Source of the DNA: a virus
Length of the DNA stretch: 45,467 nucleotides
IMG/VR virus record: IMGVR_UViG_3300035703_000155
Coordinates: 1-45,467 of that record
Strand: one strand, 5' to 3'
Position numbers and translations under genes: made by a program
Part shown: in pieces, positions 1-7,500 of the stretch
How the letters are laid out: every line of letters begins with the position of its first letter
Numbering within the stretch: position 1 is the first letter of the stretch
The notes under the pieces: generated by a model
The model's database searches: none
Seen by the model: the letters and a program-made list of their open reading frames with translations, nothing else
Told to the model about the DNA's origin: nothing

Positions 1-13
1 GCTGCGAAATACC
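1..13. repeat. 13-bp terminal direct repeat, left copy (putative cos overhang)
   Basis: The sequence GCTGCGAAATACC opens the window and also closes it at 45455-45467. Known: filling in the 5' overhangs of a cos phage during library preparation duplicates the overhang at both ends. The repeat lies about 130-145 bp upstream of the small terminase start, close to where lambda cosN lies relative to Nu1. I infer a 13-nt cohesive end. A short assembler overlap of a circular contig is the alternative. Confidence 0.6.
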
Positions 14-56
14 CCCGATCTCTGGGGCAGGAGGGACCCGTGCCCCTCGGCCCAAA

Positions 57-83
57 CCCCTTGCGGCGCAAGGGATCTCAGCG
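57..83. repeat. REP-like palindrome, copy 1
   Basis: Positions 57-74 read CCCCTTGCGGCGCAAGGG, an almost perfect palindrome with 8-bp arms CCCTTGCG/CGCAAGGG around one G. It is followed by ATCTCAGCG. The half CGCAAGGGATCTCAGCG recurs exactly at 151-167, and variants occur near 992 and 1163. It lies in the non-coding stretch between the cos end and the 242-aa gene. The role is unknown; mRNA 3'-end stabilisation or a protein-binding site are possible. Confidence 0.6.
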
Positions 84-117
84 ATGGGGGTGCATGACGA
101 TACAACGATGCCGTGAT

Positions 118-139
118 CTCAACATGGGTTGCAGTTGAG
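118..139. other. Hairpin downstream of the gpZ-like gene
   Basis: CTCAAC (118-123) and GTTGAG (134-139) form a 6-bp stem with a 10-nt loop, just downstream of the leftward 242-aa gene. There is no T-tract on either strand, so it is at most a weak terminator or a processing site. Confidence 0.3.
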
Positions 140-150
140 AACGACTGCGC

Positions 151-167
151 CGCAAGGGATCTCAGCG
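151..167. repeat. REP-like repeat, copy 2 (half element)
   Basis: CGCAAGGGATCTCAGCG repeats positions 67-83 exactly. It overlaps the stop codon (162-164) of the leftward 242-aa gene, so the last codons of that gene are made of repeat sequence. The other palindromic arm is degenerate here. Confidence 0.55.
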
Positions 168-890
168 CCTGCCCAGCTTGCGCTCCACCTCGGCCTCGTA
201 GGCCTTGCGCACCTCGGCTGGCCATGCCTGCCCGAAGGCCTTGGTGAGGATCTCGCGCACGGGGAACTGCGGGCGCCGCTGCTTGGGGTTGGGGTCGATG
301 GTGAACACGCGCCGGGTGCTGCGCTCCAGCGTGGAGGTGCGGCTGATGAAGCCCTCCTTGCGCTCGAACACGGCCTTGATCGAGCTGCCCGGCTTGACCG
401 GCCCGACGAAGTACTGGCCACCGCCTTGGCGTGCCTGGCCGAGGATCGTGGCGTACTTGCTCAGCGAGACGTTGCCTGCTGCGTTGGTGAGGCCTGAGCC
501 CTTGGCTGGCACCAGCACAGCGCCGGGCGCCTCGCGAGCGATCTTGCTGGCCGCGAGGTCGGCGCCCTTCAGCTTCGGCGTGGTGCCCTTGACGATCGGC
601 TGCAAGTAGCGGCCTGCGGCATTGCCGCGGCTTTGGGGGTCGGAGCGGAAGCCCACCTCGGTTTCGAGGGTGTCCGGCCGTGCGAAGCGCACGTATGTGC
701 CATTGAGCGTCCAGCGGGTGGGCTGATCGATGTAGCGGGGGGTCTGCTGCTTGAGCTCAGCCTGTGCAGCGCGAGCGGTGGCTGTGAGCGCCCTGGAGGT
801 GGCAAAGCGGAGGTTCTGGTCCGTGAGCAGCGCCACGCGGCTCGAAAGCCGTTGCAGGTCGCTCTGGAGGTCGATGCGGACGGAGGCCAT
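162..890 (-). CDS. Putative virion morphogenesis / minor tail protein, gpZ-like
   Basis: 242 aa. The N-terminal half carries a helical segment (about residues 20-55) with the pattern ATSRALTATARAAQAELKQQTP followed by a basic, glycine-rich body and a C-terminal helix (FPVREILTKAFGQAW). This architecture is common in phage proteins compared with lambda gpZ, which acts at the head-tail connector region; the match is by overall pattern only. It is the last minus-strand gene before the right cos end, whereas lambda Z lies between FII and U. On circular DNA it would be read into the terminase genes, so it may be the first gene of the late transcript. No Shine-Dalgarno sequence is obvious before ATG 890. 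It is separated from the primase gene by the iteron region. Function is inferred with moderate confidence at best. Confidence 0.5.
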   Translation of the reverse strand: MASVRIDLQSDLQRLSSRVALLTDQNLRFATSRALTATARAAQAELKQQTPRYIDQPTRWTLNGTYVRFARPDTLETEVGFRSDPQSRGNAAGRYLQPIVKGTTPKLKGADLAASKIAREAPGAVLVPAKGSGLTNAAGNVSLSKYATILGQARQGGGQYFVGPVKPGSSIKAVFERKEGFISRTSTLERSTRRVFTIDPNPKQRRPQFPVREILTKAFGQAWPAEVRKAYEAEVERKLGRR

Positions 891-1100
891 GGATCAAGGG
901 TAGGGGCGGCAGCTTGGCCAGGCGAGTGGGAAGCGGTGAGATCGGCTGTCACAGGCGTAACGCCGGCGTAACAGGGGCTGTTACATCAAGACCCCTTGCG
1001 GTGCAGGGGCTTAAGGGGCTGCGTAACCATGTAACCACTATTTTTATGAATAGATTTATTTTATTGTGTGTGTTTAGAGGGGGGTCTTCACACACACCTC

Positions 1101-1106
1101 TTTATA
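1101..1106 (-). promoter_or_regulatory. Possible leftward -10 element
   Basis: The minus strand reads TATAAA here, just downstream of a CT-rich tract. A TTGGCC at 1132-1127 is 20 bp upstream, which is too far for a good -35 element. It could start the transcript of the 242-aa gene or a priming transcript in the origin. Weak support. Confidence 0.25.
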
Positions 1107-1178
1107 CGAGAGAGAGAGAGAGTCTCGGCCAAAAACCGTTACACCGTTACGCTTTTGGCTAACCCGTTGCAGCGCAAG

Positions 1179-1230
1179 GGATTTCGGCCGTAACAGACCC
1201 CGTTTCAAGCCCGTTGCAAAGCCGAAATCC
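1179..1230. repeat. Perfect 10-bp inverted repeat at the end of the primase gene
   Basis: GGATTTCGGC (1179-1188) and GCCGAAATCC (1221-1230) are exact reverse complements separated by 32 nt. Each is followed on the plus strand by a GTAAC iteron. The primase stop codon (1205-1207) lies between the arms. This could be a transcription terminator-like hairpin or part of the iteron array. Confidence 0.5.
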
Positions 1231-3715
1231 GTAACGCAATCGCCCTGGAGATGGCACCTGCGCCCCTGAAACGGGTGGCGCCTGCTTTGCTCGCACCAGA
1301 CAGCCGACCGAGCACCGTTGCCCAGCTGTGCGACCAAGGCGTGTCACGCAGGATGCTGGCCAAGGCCTCTGCGGTGTTGCTCACCAGCAGCTGATCTGCT
1401 TCCGCATCGACCCGTAGGCCGTGGCGTCCGAGGCTCTCCTGAGCGTGGCGGCTGGACACGTCGTGATCGTTGAGGTGATGGCAGGCGATTTCGACCAGCT
1501 CGCCGAGGGTGCGGGTGACGGTCTTCTCATCAGTCTCAACTCGGACTTGGTGCTGCAGGATGCGCTGAATGCAGCGCTGTTCGTCCGGCACTTCGGTGGT
1601 CTGGCTGTAGGGCTCCCAGTCGTTCTGATCGATCAGCTGCTTGGCCTGCTGTGGTGTGGGCACCTCGCTGGACATGAGCGACCATGCACCGGCGAGGAGG
1701 GTGCCGTATTGATCGCCCAGGCGCTGTGAGTCGAAGTGCTCGGCCGCGGCCTTGGTGAAGACGCGAACGCTGGCTCTGATCATCGGGATCAGCGAGACGG
1801 TGCGTGCGATGAGGCGCTGTGCGGTCTGGTGGGTGATGTGGCGATCGAGGTCACGATCGAGAGCTTCCCAGTGCTTGATGCGTTCGGCCTTGGGCAGTTC
1901 GTTGGGTGAGCGCAGGGTGAGCTGAGCGAAGCGTGAACGGTCGGCGCCTTGCTTGAGAGCTGTGGCGATGGACGACATGAGGAACATCGAGCGGATGTTG
2001 AATCGGGTCACGTCACCGCCAGGGCTGCCCTTGAGCATGGTTGCGTGAGACTCGCTGGACGCAACACGAGCCAAGGCGAGGATGTTCTGCATCCGCACCT
2101 GGTCAGCCTTTTCGTTGGACTCGGCCTCATCGAAAACGACGGGCAGAGCATCGCAGCGGAGGGTTTGGCGCAGGCCTGCTTCGGTGGTGTTGCCTGCCAC
2201 GATCAGCCCCATGTCACCGAGAAGCACGGCGACATAGCGATCAAGGATGGCGGACTTGCCGGAGCCTGCTGCTGCGGTGAGCCATGCGTGCGGGCGCCAT
2301 GGCAGCGCACCGCAGATCGGAGCGAGCGTGACCCAGCCAGCGAGGAGAAGGCCTGAGGCTGGCACCTCCCAGTGGAAACGCTCGGCCAGCTCGCAGATGG
2401 TGATGGCTTCTGCGTCCGAGAGGGGTGTGGCGTTGCCGGAACCTTCCAGCTCCGACATGCGCTGGTAGAGGTATTTCGAGTCGAAGGGGCGCAGCACTGG
2501 ATGGCGCTTGCCGTCCACCACCAGCTCATCACCGAGGTGGAGGATGGTGCGCTTTTCGTCCCACCATGCGCCGCGGCCGCGGATGCGATCGGGGTTGTAG
2601 AAACCGCGCTCTGCGCTGATGGCGAAAAGGGTGGCTGCTGCCTGCGTCCAATCCACGGCGGATCGTTGTCCGGGGCAGAGCTGCTCCCAGTAGGCGAGCG
2701 GAGCGAGTGAGACAAGGTTGGTTGAGGTGTGTGATGCGCGAGTGAGGCGAACGACTTGGCCGGTGTTGTGCGGGCGGTAGTAGTAGGCATCGCCATCGAA
2801 ACCAAGGCAGGTGAAATGACCGTTCGCGTCGAGATCGGGCAGATCGGGCTCAGGGTCTGGTTCAGGTTCAGGTTCGGGTGCGATCAGCTCATCGAGCTCG
2901 AGGGGTTGCGACAGGTTCGCCTTCAGGTGCTCGAGCGCTTCGGCTTCGCTCCATGTGGCATCAGCGAGATCCCAACCTTCTGGCAATTCCGGATAGTTGG
3001 CGACTATTTGCACCCGATCGACGGGCAGGCGCAGCAGCAGCTGCGCGAGGCGATCCATGGCCTGCTGGCCTACGGCATCAGCATCAGGCCAGAGGATGAC
3101 GCGCCGGCCGGTGAGAGGCGACCAGTCGGCCTTGTCGATCGCCTTGCAGCCTGACGGCCAGGTGGTGACGACAGCTTTGGGGTAGAGCTTGGCTGCGGCA
3201 TCAGCAGCCTTCTCACCTTCGACCACTAGGACGGTGCCAGTGCGTGAGCGCAGCTGGCTGAGGTTGAGCAGCGGGCGCGGTGCTGGCGGCGCCTTCCACT
3301 CCCAGCGGCTGCCGGTCCAGTGCAGGGGTCTGATCTTCTTGCCGGGGAAGCGGCAGACCAGAAAGGTGTCGCTGTAGTGCCAGACGGACTCGGCGCCCTT
3401 GGTGGGTGGCTCTGGGCGCTGTGGCGTGATGCCGAGGTGCTGCTCGATGCGCTGGGCGGCCTCCTTGAAGGTCCAGCCGGTGCGGCGCAGCAGGAGCTCC
3501 ATGCCATTGCCGGCACCACCAGCCTGCTGCGGTCCGCCGCACTGATTGCAGAACCACGAGCCGGAACCGTTCTGATCATCGAAGCGGTAGCGATCGCGGC
3601 CACCACAGAGCGGACATGGCTGATGCTTGTCGGTGAGCTGCTCGGCGGTGAGGCCTGCCAAGGCGCCAAGGATCGACGGCCAGTGGCCGTTGGCGAGGTC
3701 AGTGATCTTGGTCAT
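1205..3715 (-). CDS. Primase-helicase (zinc ribbon + Toprim + SF3/D5-like ATPase)
   Basis: 836 aa replication protein expected to synthesise primers and unwind the phage origin. Residues about 34-61 carry a CPLCGG...CNQCGG zinc ribbon of P4-alpha primase type. A Toprim-like segment follows (VLVVEGEKAAD near 160 and ILWPDADAVG near 210). A proline/glutamate linker (PEPEPEPDPEPD) separates the C-terminal ATPase, with Walker A AAAGSGKS near residue 483 and Walker B VVFDEAES near 528. The start overlaps the upstream ORF stop as ATGA. It is the last gene of the leftward early operon and abuts the iteron-rich segment at 957-1235, a likely binding target. The extreme C-terminus is encoded inside the repeat/iteron sequence, so the last 30 residues may not be conserved. 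Confidence 0.88.
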   Translation of the reverse strand: MTKITDLANGHWPSILGALAGLTAEQLTDKHQPCPLCGGRDRYRFDDQNGSGSWFCNQCGGPQQAGGAGNGMELLLRRTGWTFKEAAQRIEQHLGITPQRPEPPTKGAESVWHYSDTFLVCRFPGKKIRPLHWTGSRWEWKAPPAPRPLLNLSQLRSRTGTVLVVEGEKAADAAAKLYPKAVVTTWPSGCKAIDKADWSPLTGRRVILWPDADAVGQQAMDRLAQLLLRLPVDRVQIVANYPELPEGWDLADATWSEAEALEHLKANLSQPLELDELIAPEPEPEPDPEPDLPDLDANGHFTCLGFDGDAYYYRPHNTGQVVRLTRASHTSTNLVSLAPLAYWEQLCPGQRSAVDWTQAAATLFAISAERGFYNPDRIRGRGAWWDEKRTILHLGDELVVDGKRHPVLRPFDSKYLYQRMSELEGSGNATPLSDAEAITICELAERFHWEVPASGLLLAGWVTLAPICGALPWRPHAWLTAAAGSGKSAILDRYVAVLLGDMGLIVAGNTTEAGLRQTLRCDALPVVFDEAESNEKADQVRMQNILALARVASSESHATMLKGSPGGDVTRFNIRSMFLMSSIATALKQGADRSRFAQLTLRSPNELPKAERIKHWEALDRDLDRHITHQTAQRLIARTVSLIPMIRASVRVFTKAAAEHFDSQRLGDQYGTLLAGAWSLMSSEVPTPQQAKQLIDQNDWEPYSQTTEVPDEQRCIQRILQHQVRVETDEKTVTRTLGELVEIACHHLNDHDVSSRHAQESLGRHGLRVDAEADQLLVSNTAEALASILRDTPWSHSWATVLGRLSGASKAGATRFRGAGAISRAIALRISALQRA

Positions 3716-3984
3716 GGCTTGATGCCGAGAACGAACTGTTGAACTGCTTGCTTGGACTGCTGGCGCTCAGCGCGGCGTTGTTCGGCGATGCGCTGCAGTC
3801 GTGCAGGCCATTCGCGCTCGGCTTTGTTCAGCAGCGGCTCAAGGAGCGACGGCTCGAGCTTGGCAATGTGAGCGAGGCGGTACGGATCGTCTTCGCCGGT
3901 GAAGCAGTGATAGAGAAGGTCTGGCGTGAGCCACGCATCAAGCTCAGCGAGGAAGCGCTCGGCGATGCGATTGGGGCGGCTCAT
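3712..3984 (-). CDS. Hypothetical protein, 90 aa, between RHH protein and primase
   Basis: Basic, arginine-rich alpha-helical protein without a family I recognise. The C-terminal half (EREWPARLQRIAEQRRAERQ) looks like a charged helix. I chose ATG 3984 because it shares its A with the TGA of the upstream ribbon-helix-helix gene (TGATG), the coupling arrangement used throughout this operon; a GTG one codon earlier (3987) is possible. The stop overlaps the primase start (ATGA). Position suggests a replication accessory role such as helicase loading, but nothing in the sequence proves this. Confidence 0.7.
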   Translation of the reverse strand: MSRPNRIAERFLAELDAWLTPDLLYHCFTGEDDPYRLAHIAKLEPSLLEPLLNKAEREWPARLQRIAEQRRAERQQSKQAVQQFVLGIKP

Positions 3985-4133
3985 CACTGCGCCTTCTGCT
4001 GCATGGCAGCGGCGATGAGCTGACGGACGAAGGCAGAGCGTGACATCAGCCCTGCGGCCTGCTGGTCAAGCCAAGCGATCTGATCGGGCGTGAGATCGAG
4101 GGTGATGGTGCGCCGTGGCGCTGGGGTCTTCAT
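3984..4133 (-). CDS. Small ribbon-helix-helix (CopG/Arc-like) DNA-binding protein, 49 aa
   Basis: Translation from ATG 4133 gives a basic start MKTPAPRR, a beta strand TITLDL and two helices (TPDQIAWLDQQA; SRSAFVRQLIAAAM). This is the ribbon-helix-helix order, in which the strand pairs between two subunits and enters the DNA major groove. The start overlaps the VRR-NUC stop (ATGA), and the stop overlaps the next gene (TGATG), so it is translationally coupled in the early operon. Known family members are transcriptional repressors, often autoregulatory. It is one of few candidate regulators here. Targets could be the inverted repeat upstream of the operon (6512-6545), which is speculation. Confidence 0.75.
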   Translation of the reverse strand: MKTPAPRRTITLDLTPDQIAWLDQQAAGLMSRSAFVRQLIAAAMQQKAQ

Positions 4134-4522
4134 GGGATAGCGCTGGGGTTTCGCTGGGGAAAGCCTAGCGGGGTTTCAATGATGCGCAACGCGTCGCCCA
4201 CCGACCGCGCCACGCCAGCGATGCCACCGGCCTGGTGGACGGCTTGGAGCCAATGGCGCTGCGCGGGTGCGAGGCGACCGGTTGGGGTCTTGATCTCAAG
4301 GGAGGTGAAGACAGCGATCCGCTGGCCGACCATCTCGGGCGTGATCACGACGGTGCGCCAGCCGATGAGATCTGCTGAGCCGCGTGCGAGGCCGAACTGC
4401 ACCATGCGGCCAGTGCGTGGATCTGGGAGGCTGCCGACCTGATTGCGGAAGATGCGGAGCTCTGGGTGCGTGCCAAGCGCGAGGCGGATGCGCTGCTGGA
4501 GGTCGGTTTCGAGGTTCGGCAT
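4130..4522 (-). CDS. VRR-NUC domain nuclease
   Basis: 130 aa. It matches the small phage VRR-NUC nucleases of the PD-(D/E)XK superfamily: an early helix with glutamate (LETDLQQRI), the acidic residue in GSADLIGW, the catalytic-type SLEIKTPTGRLAPAQRHW (E-x-K), and the terminal GGIAGVARS strand/helix. Known members act on branched DNA or assist recombination and replication. ATG 4522 is preferred over GTG 4525 because it shares its A with the TGA of the methyltransferase-like frame (TGATG). The stop overlaps the RHH gene start. It lies between a methyltransferase-like gene and replication genes. Confidence 0.85.
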   Translation of the reverse strand: MPNLETDLQQRIRLALGTHPELRIFRNQVGSLPDPRTGRMVQFGLARGSADLIGWRTVVITPEMVGQRIAVFTSLEIKTPTGRLAPAQRHWLQAVHQAGGIAGVARSVGDALRIIETPLGFPQRNPSAIP

Positions 4523-5111
4523 CACAGGAGAGCCAGCTGCCGCATGATTGCAGGCAGCTCACGGGTGCCCCACTGATCGCCCATCGCATCGGCGATGCCC
4601 TCGAACGTGCGGCTGCGCTCCTTCCAGCGGTTTGGGCCGGGGGCATCAGGTGGACGCGCTGTTTGCGGCCCTCAACCACATCGGTGGGTCTGAGCCGCGG
4701 CAGGTTGTGGAGCCAGAGGCAGGTGGCCTTGGTTTCCCCGTGCCCGAACTGCCACGGCTGGATGATCTGATCCGGTGGCCGGATGGCGGAGCTGATCACG
4801 CTCACCGGATTTTCGATGCACCAGCGTGGGATCGGTGCATCCATCAGCAGGCGCACAAAATCGAGCGCTTCGGCTTGCTCCTGCTGCTTTCGATGGAAGT
4901 GGCGCGATCCGCTGACGGCGAGGTGAGTGCATGGCGGGTGGGCGATCATCAGATCCCAGCCGATGTCGAGCACCTCCTCGATGGGCTGCTGCAGGTGGTA
5001 GCGCGGATCAGCCTCACACTCGAGCAGATCACAACTCCATGCGTCATGGCCGCGGCGCCTGAAGGCATCCCGCACTCGACCGCTGTATTCGCAGGCGACC
5101 AGCACCCTCAT
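4522..5111 (-). CDS. DNA cytosine methyltransferase-like protein, frameshifted near 4637
   Basis: The N-terminal frame begins MRVLVACEYSGRVRDAF and has the PPC motif in AHPPCTHLAVSG near residue 58, typical of small phage proteins related to C5-cytosine methyltransferases. The frame loses sense after HLMPP (about 4640). One base behind, the sequence continues as GPNRWKERSRTFEGIADAMG, then DQWGTRELP, and stops at 4522-4524 exactly where the VRR-NUC start overlaps (TGATG). One G seems missing in the minus-strand run CCCCCGGCCC (4634-4643). Restored, the protein is 196 aa. The uninterrupted frame to 4296 is an artefact that overlaps the nuclease gene. Causes: sequencing error, recent mutation, or -1 slippage on CCC-CCG, which would give exactly PPGPN. 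The stop overlap argues that the restored frame is the real one. Role would be DNA modification against host restriction. Confidence 0.7.
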
Positions 5112-6505
5112 CCGTGACTCCGCTGCTGCCGTGCGAAGAAGACATGCTTCGCCCAGGCTACGGGGTTCTTCATGCCACGGGCTTGGCCGATGTGGATCAG
5201 TTCGGTGATGGTGCGCGCCTTCCCCTGCTGCCGCTTCCGCTCCGCCACACGCTGCCGGACAGCTTCGCGCTTGAGCTCCTGCAGCTCACCGGCCACCTGC
5301 TTGACCTGCCGCGCTGGTGCTGGCGCACAGGCTGCACCGCAGACCGGGCACTGCGGCTGCGGGGAGAACGCAGCGAAGCACTGCTCACACGTGCGCACCG
5401 ATGGCGCTGCCGGGCCGGCTGAGCGGCTGCGCTTCAACCGATCATCAAGCGACCAGTCGTGGATGTCGTCGGGGAAGCCATGGCGGTGGACGTTGCCGAC
5501 GTGATCGAGGATCACGGCGTGCGGCTTGCCGGGTGCAGGCCTGAGCACGCGGCCCACCTGCTGGAGGTAGAGCCCCAAGCTGGCGGTGGGGCGCAGGAGG
5601 ATCGCGGCTTCAGCTGCTGGGCAGTCGAATCCTTCGCTCACCACGTCCACTGTGACGAGAACGTGAATGTCACCTGCGGCAAACTGTCGCACCAGCTGGT
5701 CGCGCTGCTCGGTTGGGGTCTCGCCAAGCAAGGTGGCGGCCGGGACTCCCTGCTGGTTGAAGGCTGCAGTAACTGATGCCGCGTGCTTGGTAGAACAGCA
5801 GAAGGCGATGGCACGCTTGTGGTTGCAGAGACGCTGATAGTGAGCGATCGCGTCACCGGTCACAGTGGGCCGGTCTAGCCGCTCGACAGCCTCCTCGACG
5901 CGATAATCACCACCGCGAATATGGAGTCCTGTCAGATCTGCCACCGGTGGCGGGGCATATATCCGGGCACCGCATAAATATCCGTGATTCATCAGACTTG
6001 CGACCGATGGGCCGTTGACGAGATGATCGAACATCGAGCACAGCCCGCGGCCATCCTTCCGAACTGGGGTGGCAGTGACGCCCAACCGGTAAGCGTCTGG
6101 CCAGTGCTTGAGGATGGTTTGCCACGTGCCTGCTACCGCGTGGTGCGCCTCATCAATGACGATGAGGTTGGGCTGCCAGTCGATCGCTGACAGCCGCCGG
6201 GCAAGCGTCTGAACAGACGCAACCTGCACCGGGTGAGCGGCTCCCGTGACGCCAGCCGCAATCACGCCATGGGGCACTCCTGCGCTGGTCAGCTTGTCAC
6301 TGGCCTGACGGATGAGCTCGCGCCTGTGCACCAGGATCAACACCTGGCGGCCACGATTTACGGCGCCAGCGGTGATCGCTGCCAGAACAATTGTTTTGCC
6401 GCCACCGGTGGCCATCACGAACAGTGGAGCGCGCGCACCTTGGCGGTACGCGCAGCGGAGATCGTGTATTGCGCGTGACTGGTAGTCGCGGAGCGTGAGA
6501 CTCAT
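5108..6505 (-). CDS. DEAH-box superfamily II helicase
   Basis: 465 aa. Two RecA-like domains: Walker A ATGGGKT (about residues 32-38), DEAH-box IDEAHH near 116, motif III VTATP near 140, then the helicase C domain with VSEGFDCPAAEA and QQVGRVLRPA near 315-325. The C-terminus has a zinc-binding cluster (CEQC...CPVCGAAC) and a basic tail. Family: UvrB/SSL2/type III restriction-like helicases common in phage replication modules; it may take the place of a DnaB-type helicase or act in recombination-dependent replication. It is the first gene of the leftward early operon; its stop overlaps the methyltransferase-like start (ATGA). The start (ATG 6505) faces the rightward recombination operon across a 95-bp control region. 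Confidence 0.88.
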   Translation of the reverse strand: MSLTLRDYQSRAIHDLRCAYRQGARAPLFVMATGGGKTIVLAAITAGAVNRGRQVLILVHRRELIRQASDKLTSAGVPHGVIAAGVTGAAHPVQVASVQTLARRLSAIDWQPNLIVIDEAHHAVAGTWQTILKHWPDAYRLGVTATPVRKDGRGLCSMFDHLVNGPSVASLMNHGYLCGARIYAPPPVADLTGLHIRGGDYRVEEAVERLDRPTVTGDAIAHYQRLCNHKRAIAFCCSTKHAASVTAAFNQQGVPAATLLGETPTEQRDQLVRQFAAGDIHVLVTVDVVSEGFDCPAAEAAILLRPTASLGLYLQQVGRVLRPAPGKPHAVILDHVGNVHRHGFPDDIHDWSLDDRLKRSRSAGPAAPSVRTCEQCFAAFSPQPQCPVCGAACAPAPARQVKQVAGELQELKREAVRQRVAERKRQQGKARTITELIHIGQARGMKNPVAWAKHVFFARQQRSHG

Positions 6506-6511
6506 GGGACT

Positions 6512-6545
6512 TGACCTTGGACTGCGGGAAGGAATACCAAGGTCA
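6512..6545. promoter_or_regulatory. Inverted repeat in the divergent control region
   Basis: TGACCTTGG (6512-6520) and CCAAGGTCA (6537-6545) are perfect 9-bp arms separated by 16 nt, immediately upstream of the leftward helicase start and within the 95-bp gap between the two divergent early operons. A second small palindrome GCCGG/CCGGC lies at about 6548-6564. This is a good candidate operator governing both operons; no clear -35/-10 pair is visible. Confidence 0.5.
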
Positions 6546-6600
6546 GCGGCCGGATGCTAGCCGGCAGGAAGGGAAATACTTAGAACATCTGGGAGGCAGC

Positions 6601-7500
6601 ATGACAAGCGGAGAACAGGTGGTAAGTTGCGTGAGCTTCCGATACGGCCTGCCTATGGACAACGCCGCATACCACCGTCACGCGGCGGTATCGAAATCCC
6701 ACCTCGACCTGGTGGCGCGCAGCCCGCTGCACTACTGGGCGCGCTATGTGGACCCGAACCGCGTGGAGCCCGAGCCGACACCGGCGATGCTGCTGGGCAC
6801 GGCGCTCCACACCCACGTGCTCGAGCTCGAGTCTTGGGATGAGCGCTACATCACGGCGCCCGATGGCGTGGATCGCCGCACCAAGGCCGGCAAGGAACTG
6901 TGGGCAGCGTTCGAGGCGGAGGCCGAAGGCCGTGCCGTGATCAGCCGCGCCGATTGCGAGCTGGTACAGGCGATGAGCCGTGCGGTGTACCGGCACCCGG
7001 CTGCTGCGCTGCTGCTGGGCATGGAAGGCAAGGCCGAGAGCACGCACCTGTGGGTGGATGAAGCGACCGGGCTTGAGTGCAAGTGCCGGCCCGATTGGCT
7101 GACGGCGGATGGCTCGATCGTGGTGGACGTGAAGACCACAGAGGATGCAAGCCCGGCCGGGTTCAGGAAATCGATCAGCAGCTGGCGGTATCACGTGCAG
7201 GCGGCCTGGTATCTGCACGGGCTCGAGCAGGCCACCGGCACCCGGCCGGAGCAGTTCATCTTCGTGTGCGTGGAGAAGAAGGCACCGCACGCGGTGGCGG
7301 TCTACGCCGCCGATGGCGAGATGGTCGGTGCCGGTGGTGAGCAGGCGCTCGAGGATCTGCTGACGCTGGCCGAGTGCAAAGCTGCCAACCGGTGGCCGAG
7401 CTACAGCGAGCAGATCGAAACGATCACCCTGCCTGGATGGATGCGGCCGCGGCCTGATGGATCGCTGCCGGCTGCTGCACCCGAGATCGAGCTGTACTGA
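6601..7500 (+). CDS. RecE-like exonuclease (PD-(D/E)XK, DUF3799 type)
   Basis: 299 aa. Features of the RecE C-terminal nuclease/DUF3799 family: YHRHAAVSKSHLDLVARSPLHYW near the start, LGTALHTHVLE (conserved GxxxH) around residue 65, and the active site ECKCRPDWL...VVDVKTTED (D-x12-DxK). Together with the downstream RecT it forms a two-component recombinase: the nuclease resects double-strand ends and RecT anneals the single strands. I place the start at ATG 6601, which has GGGAGG 5 nt upstream; earlier in-frame codons have no ribosome site. It is the first gene of the rightward recombination operon. It ends in an acidic-hydrophobic tip (PEIELY). Confidence 0.88.
   Translation: MTSGEQVVSCVSFRYGLPMDNAAYHRHAAVSKSHLDLVARSPLHYWARYVDPNRVEPEPTPAMLLGTALHTHVLELESWDERYITAPDGVDRRTKAGKELWAAFEAEAEGRAVISRADCELVQAMSRAVYRHPAAALLLGMEGKAESTHLWVDEATGLECKCRPDWLTADGSIVVDVKTTEDASPAGFRKSISSWRYHVQAAWYLHGLEQATGTRPEQFIFVCVEKKAPHAVAVYAADGEMVGAGGEQALEDLLTLAECKAANRWPSYSEQIETITLPGWMRPRPDGSLPAAAPEIELY

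Larger units (their letters stand above)
957..1235. other. Putative replication origin: AT-rich segment flanked by GTAAC iterons
   Basis: Nine copies of GTAAC or its complement GTTAC lie at 957, 968, 980 (inverted), 1023, 1031, 1138 (inverted), 1146 (inverted), 1190 and 1231. The pairs at 1023/1031 and 1138/1146 are each 8 bp apart and face each other across a 102-bp segment whose core (1036-1075) is strikingly AT-rich in a GC-rich genome. The neighbour to the right is a primase-helicase with P4-alpha-like order. Known: P4 alpha binds iterons at ori and crr. I infer an origin. The 314-bp gap 891-1204 is otherwise non-coding. A (GA)n tract (1107-1122) and GTGTGTG/CACACAC arms (about 1067-1098) add further structure. 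Confidence 0.55.

Noticed and set aside
1107-1122. (GA)n tract as a sequencing artefact
   Set aside because: It is short, lies in a plausible origin region and is framed by matching sequence (CGAGA...TCTCG), so it is kept as part of that feature.
4296-4521. C-terminal extension of the methyltransferase-like ORF to 4296
   Set aside because: The frame is arginine/proline-rich nonsense overlapping the VRR-NUC gene on the same strand; the conserved frame ends at 4522.
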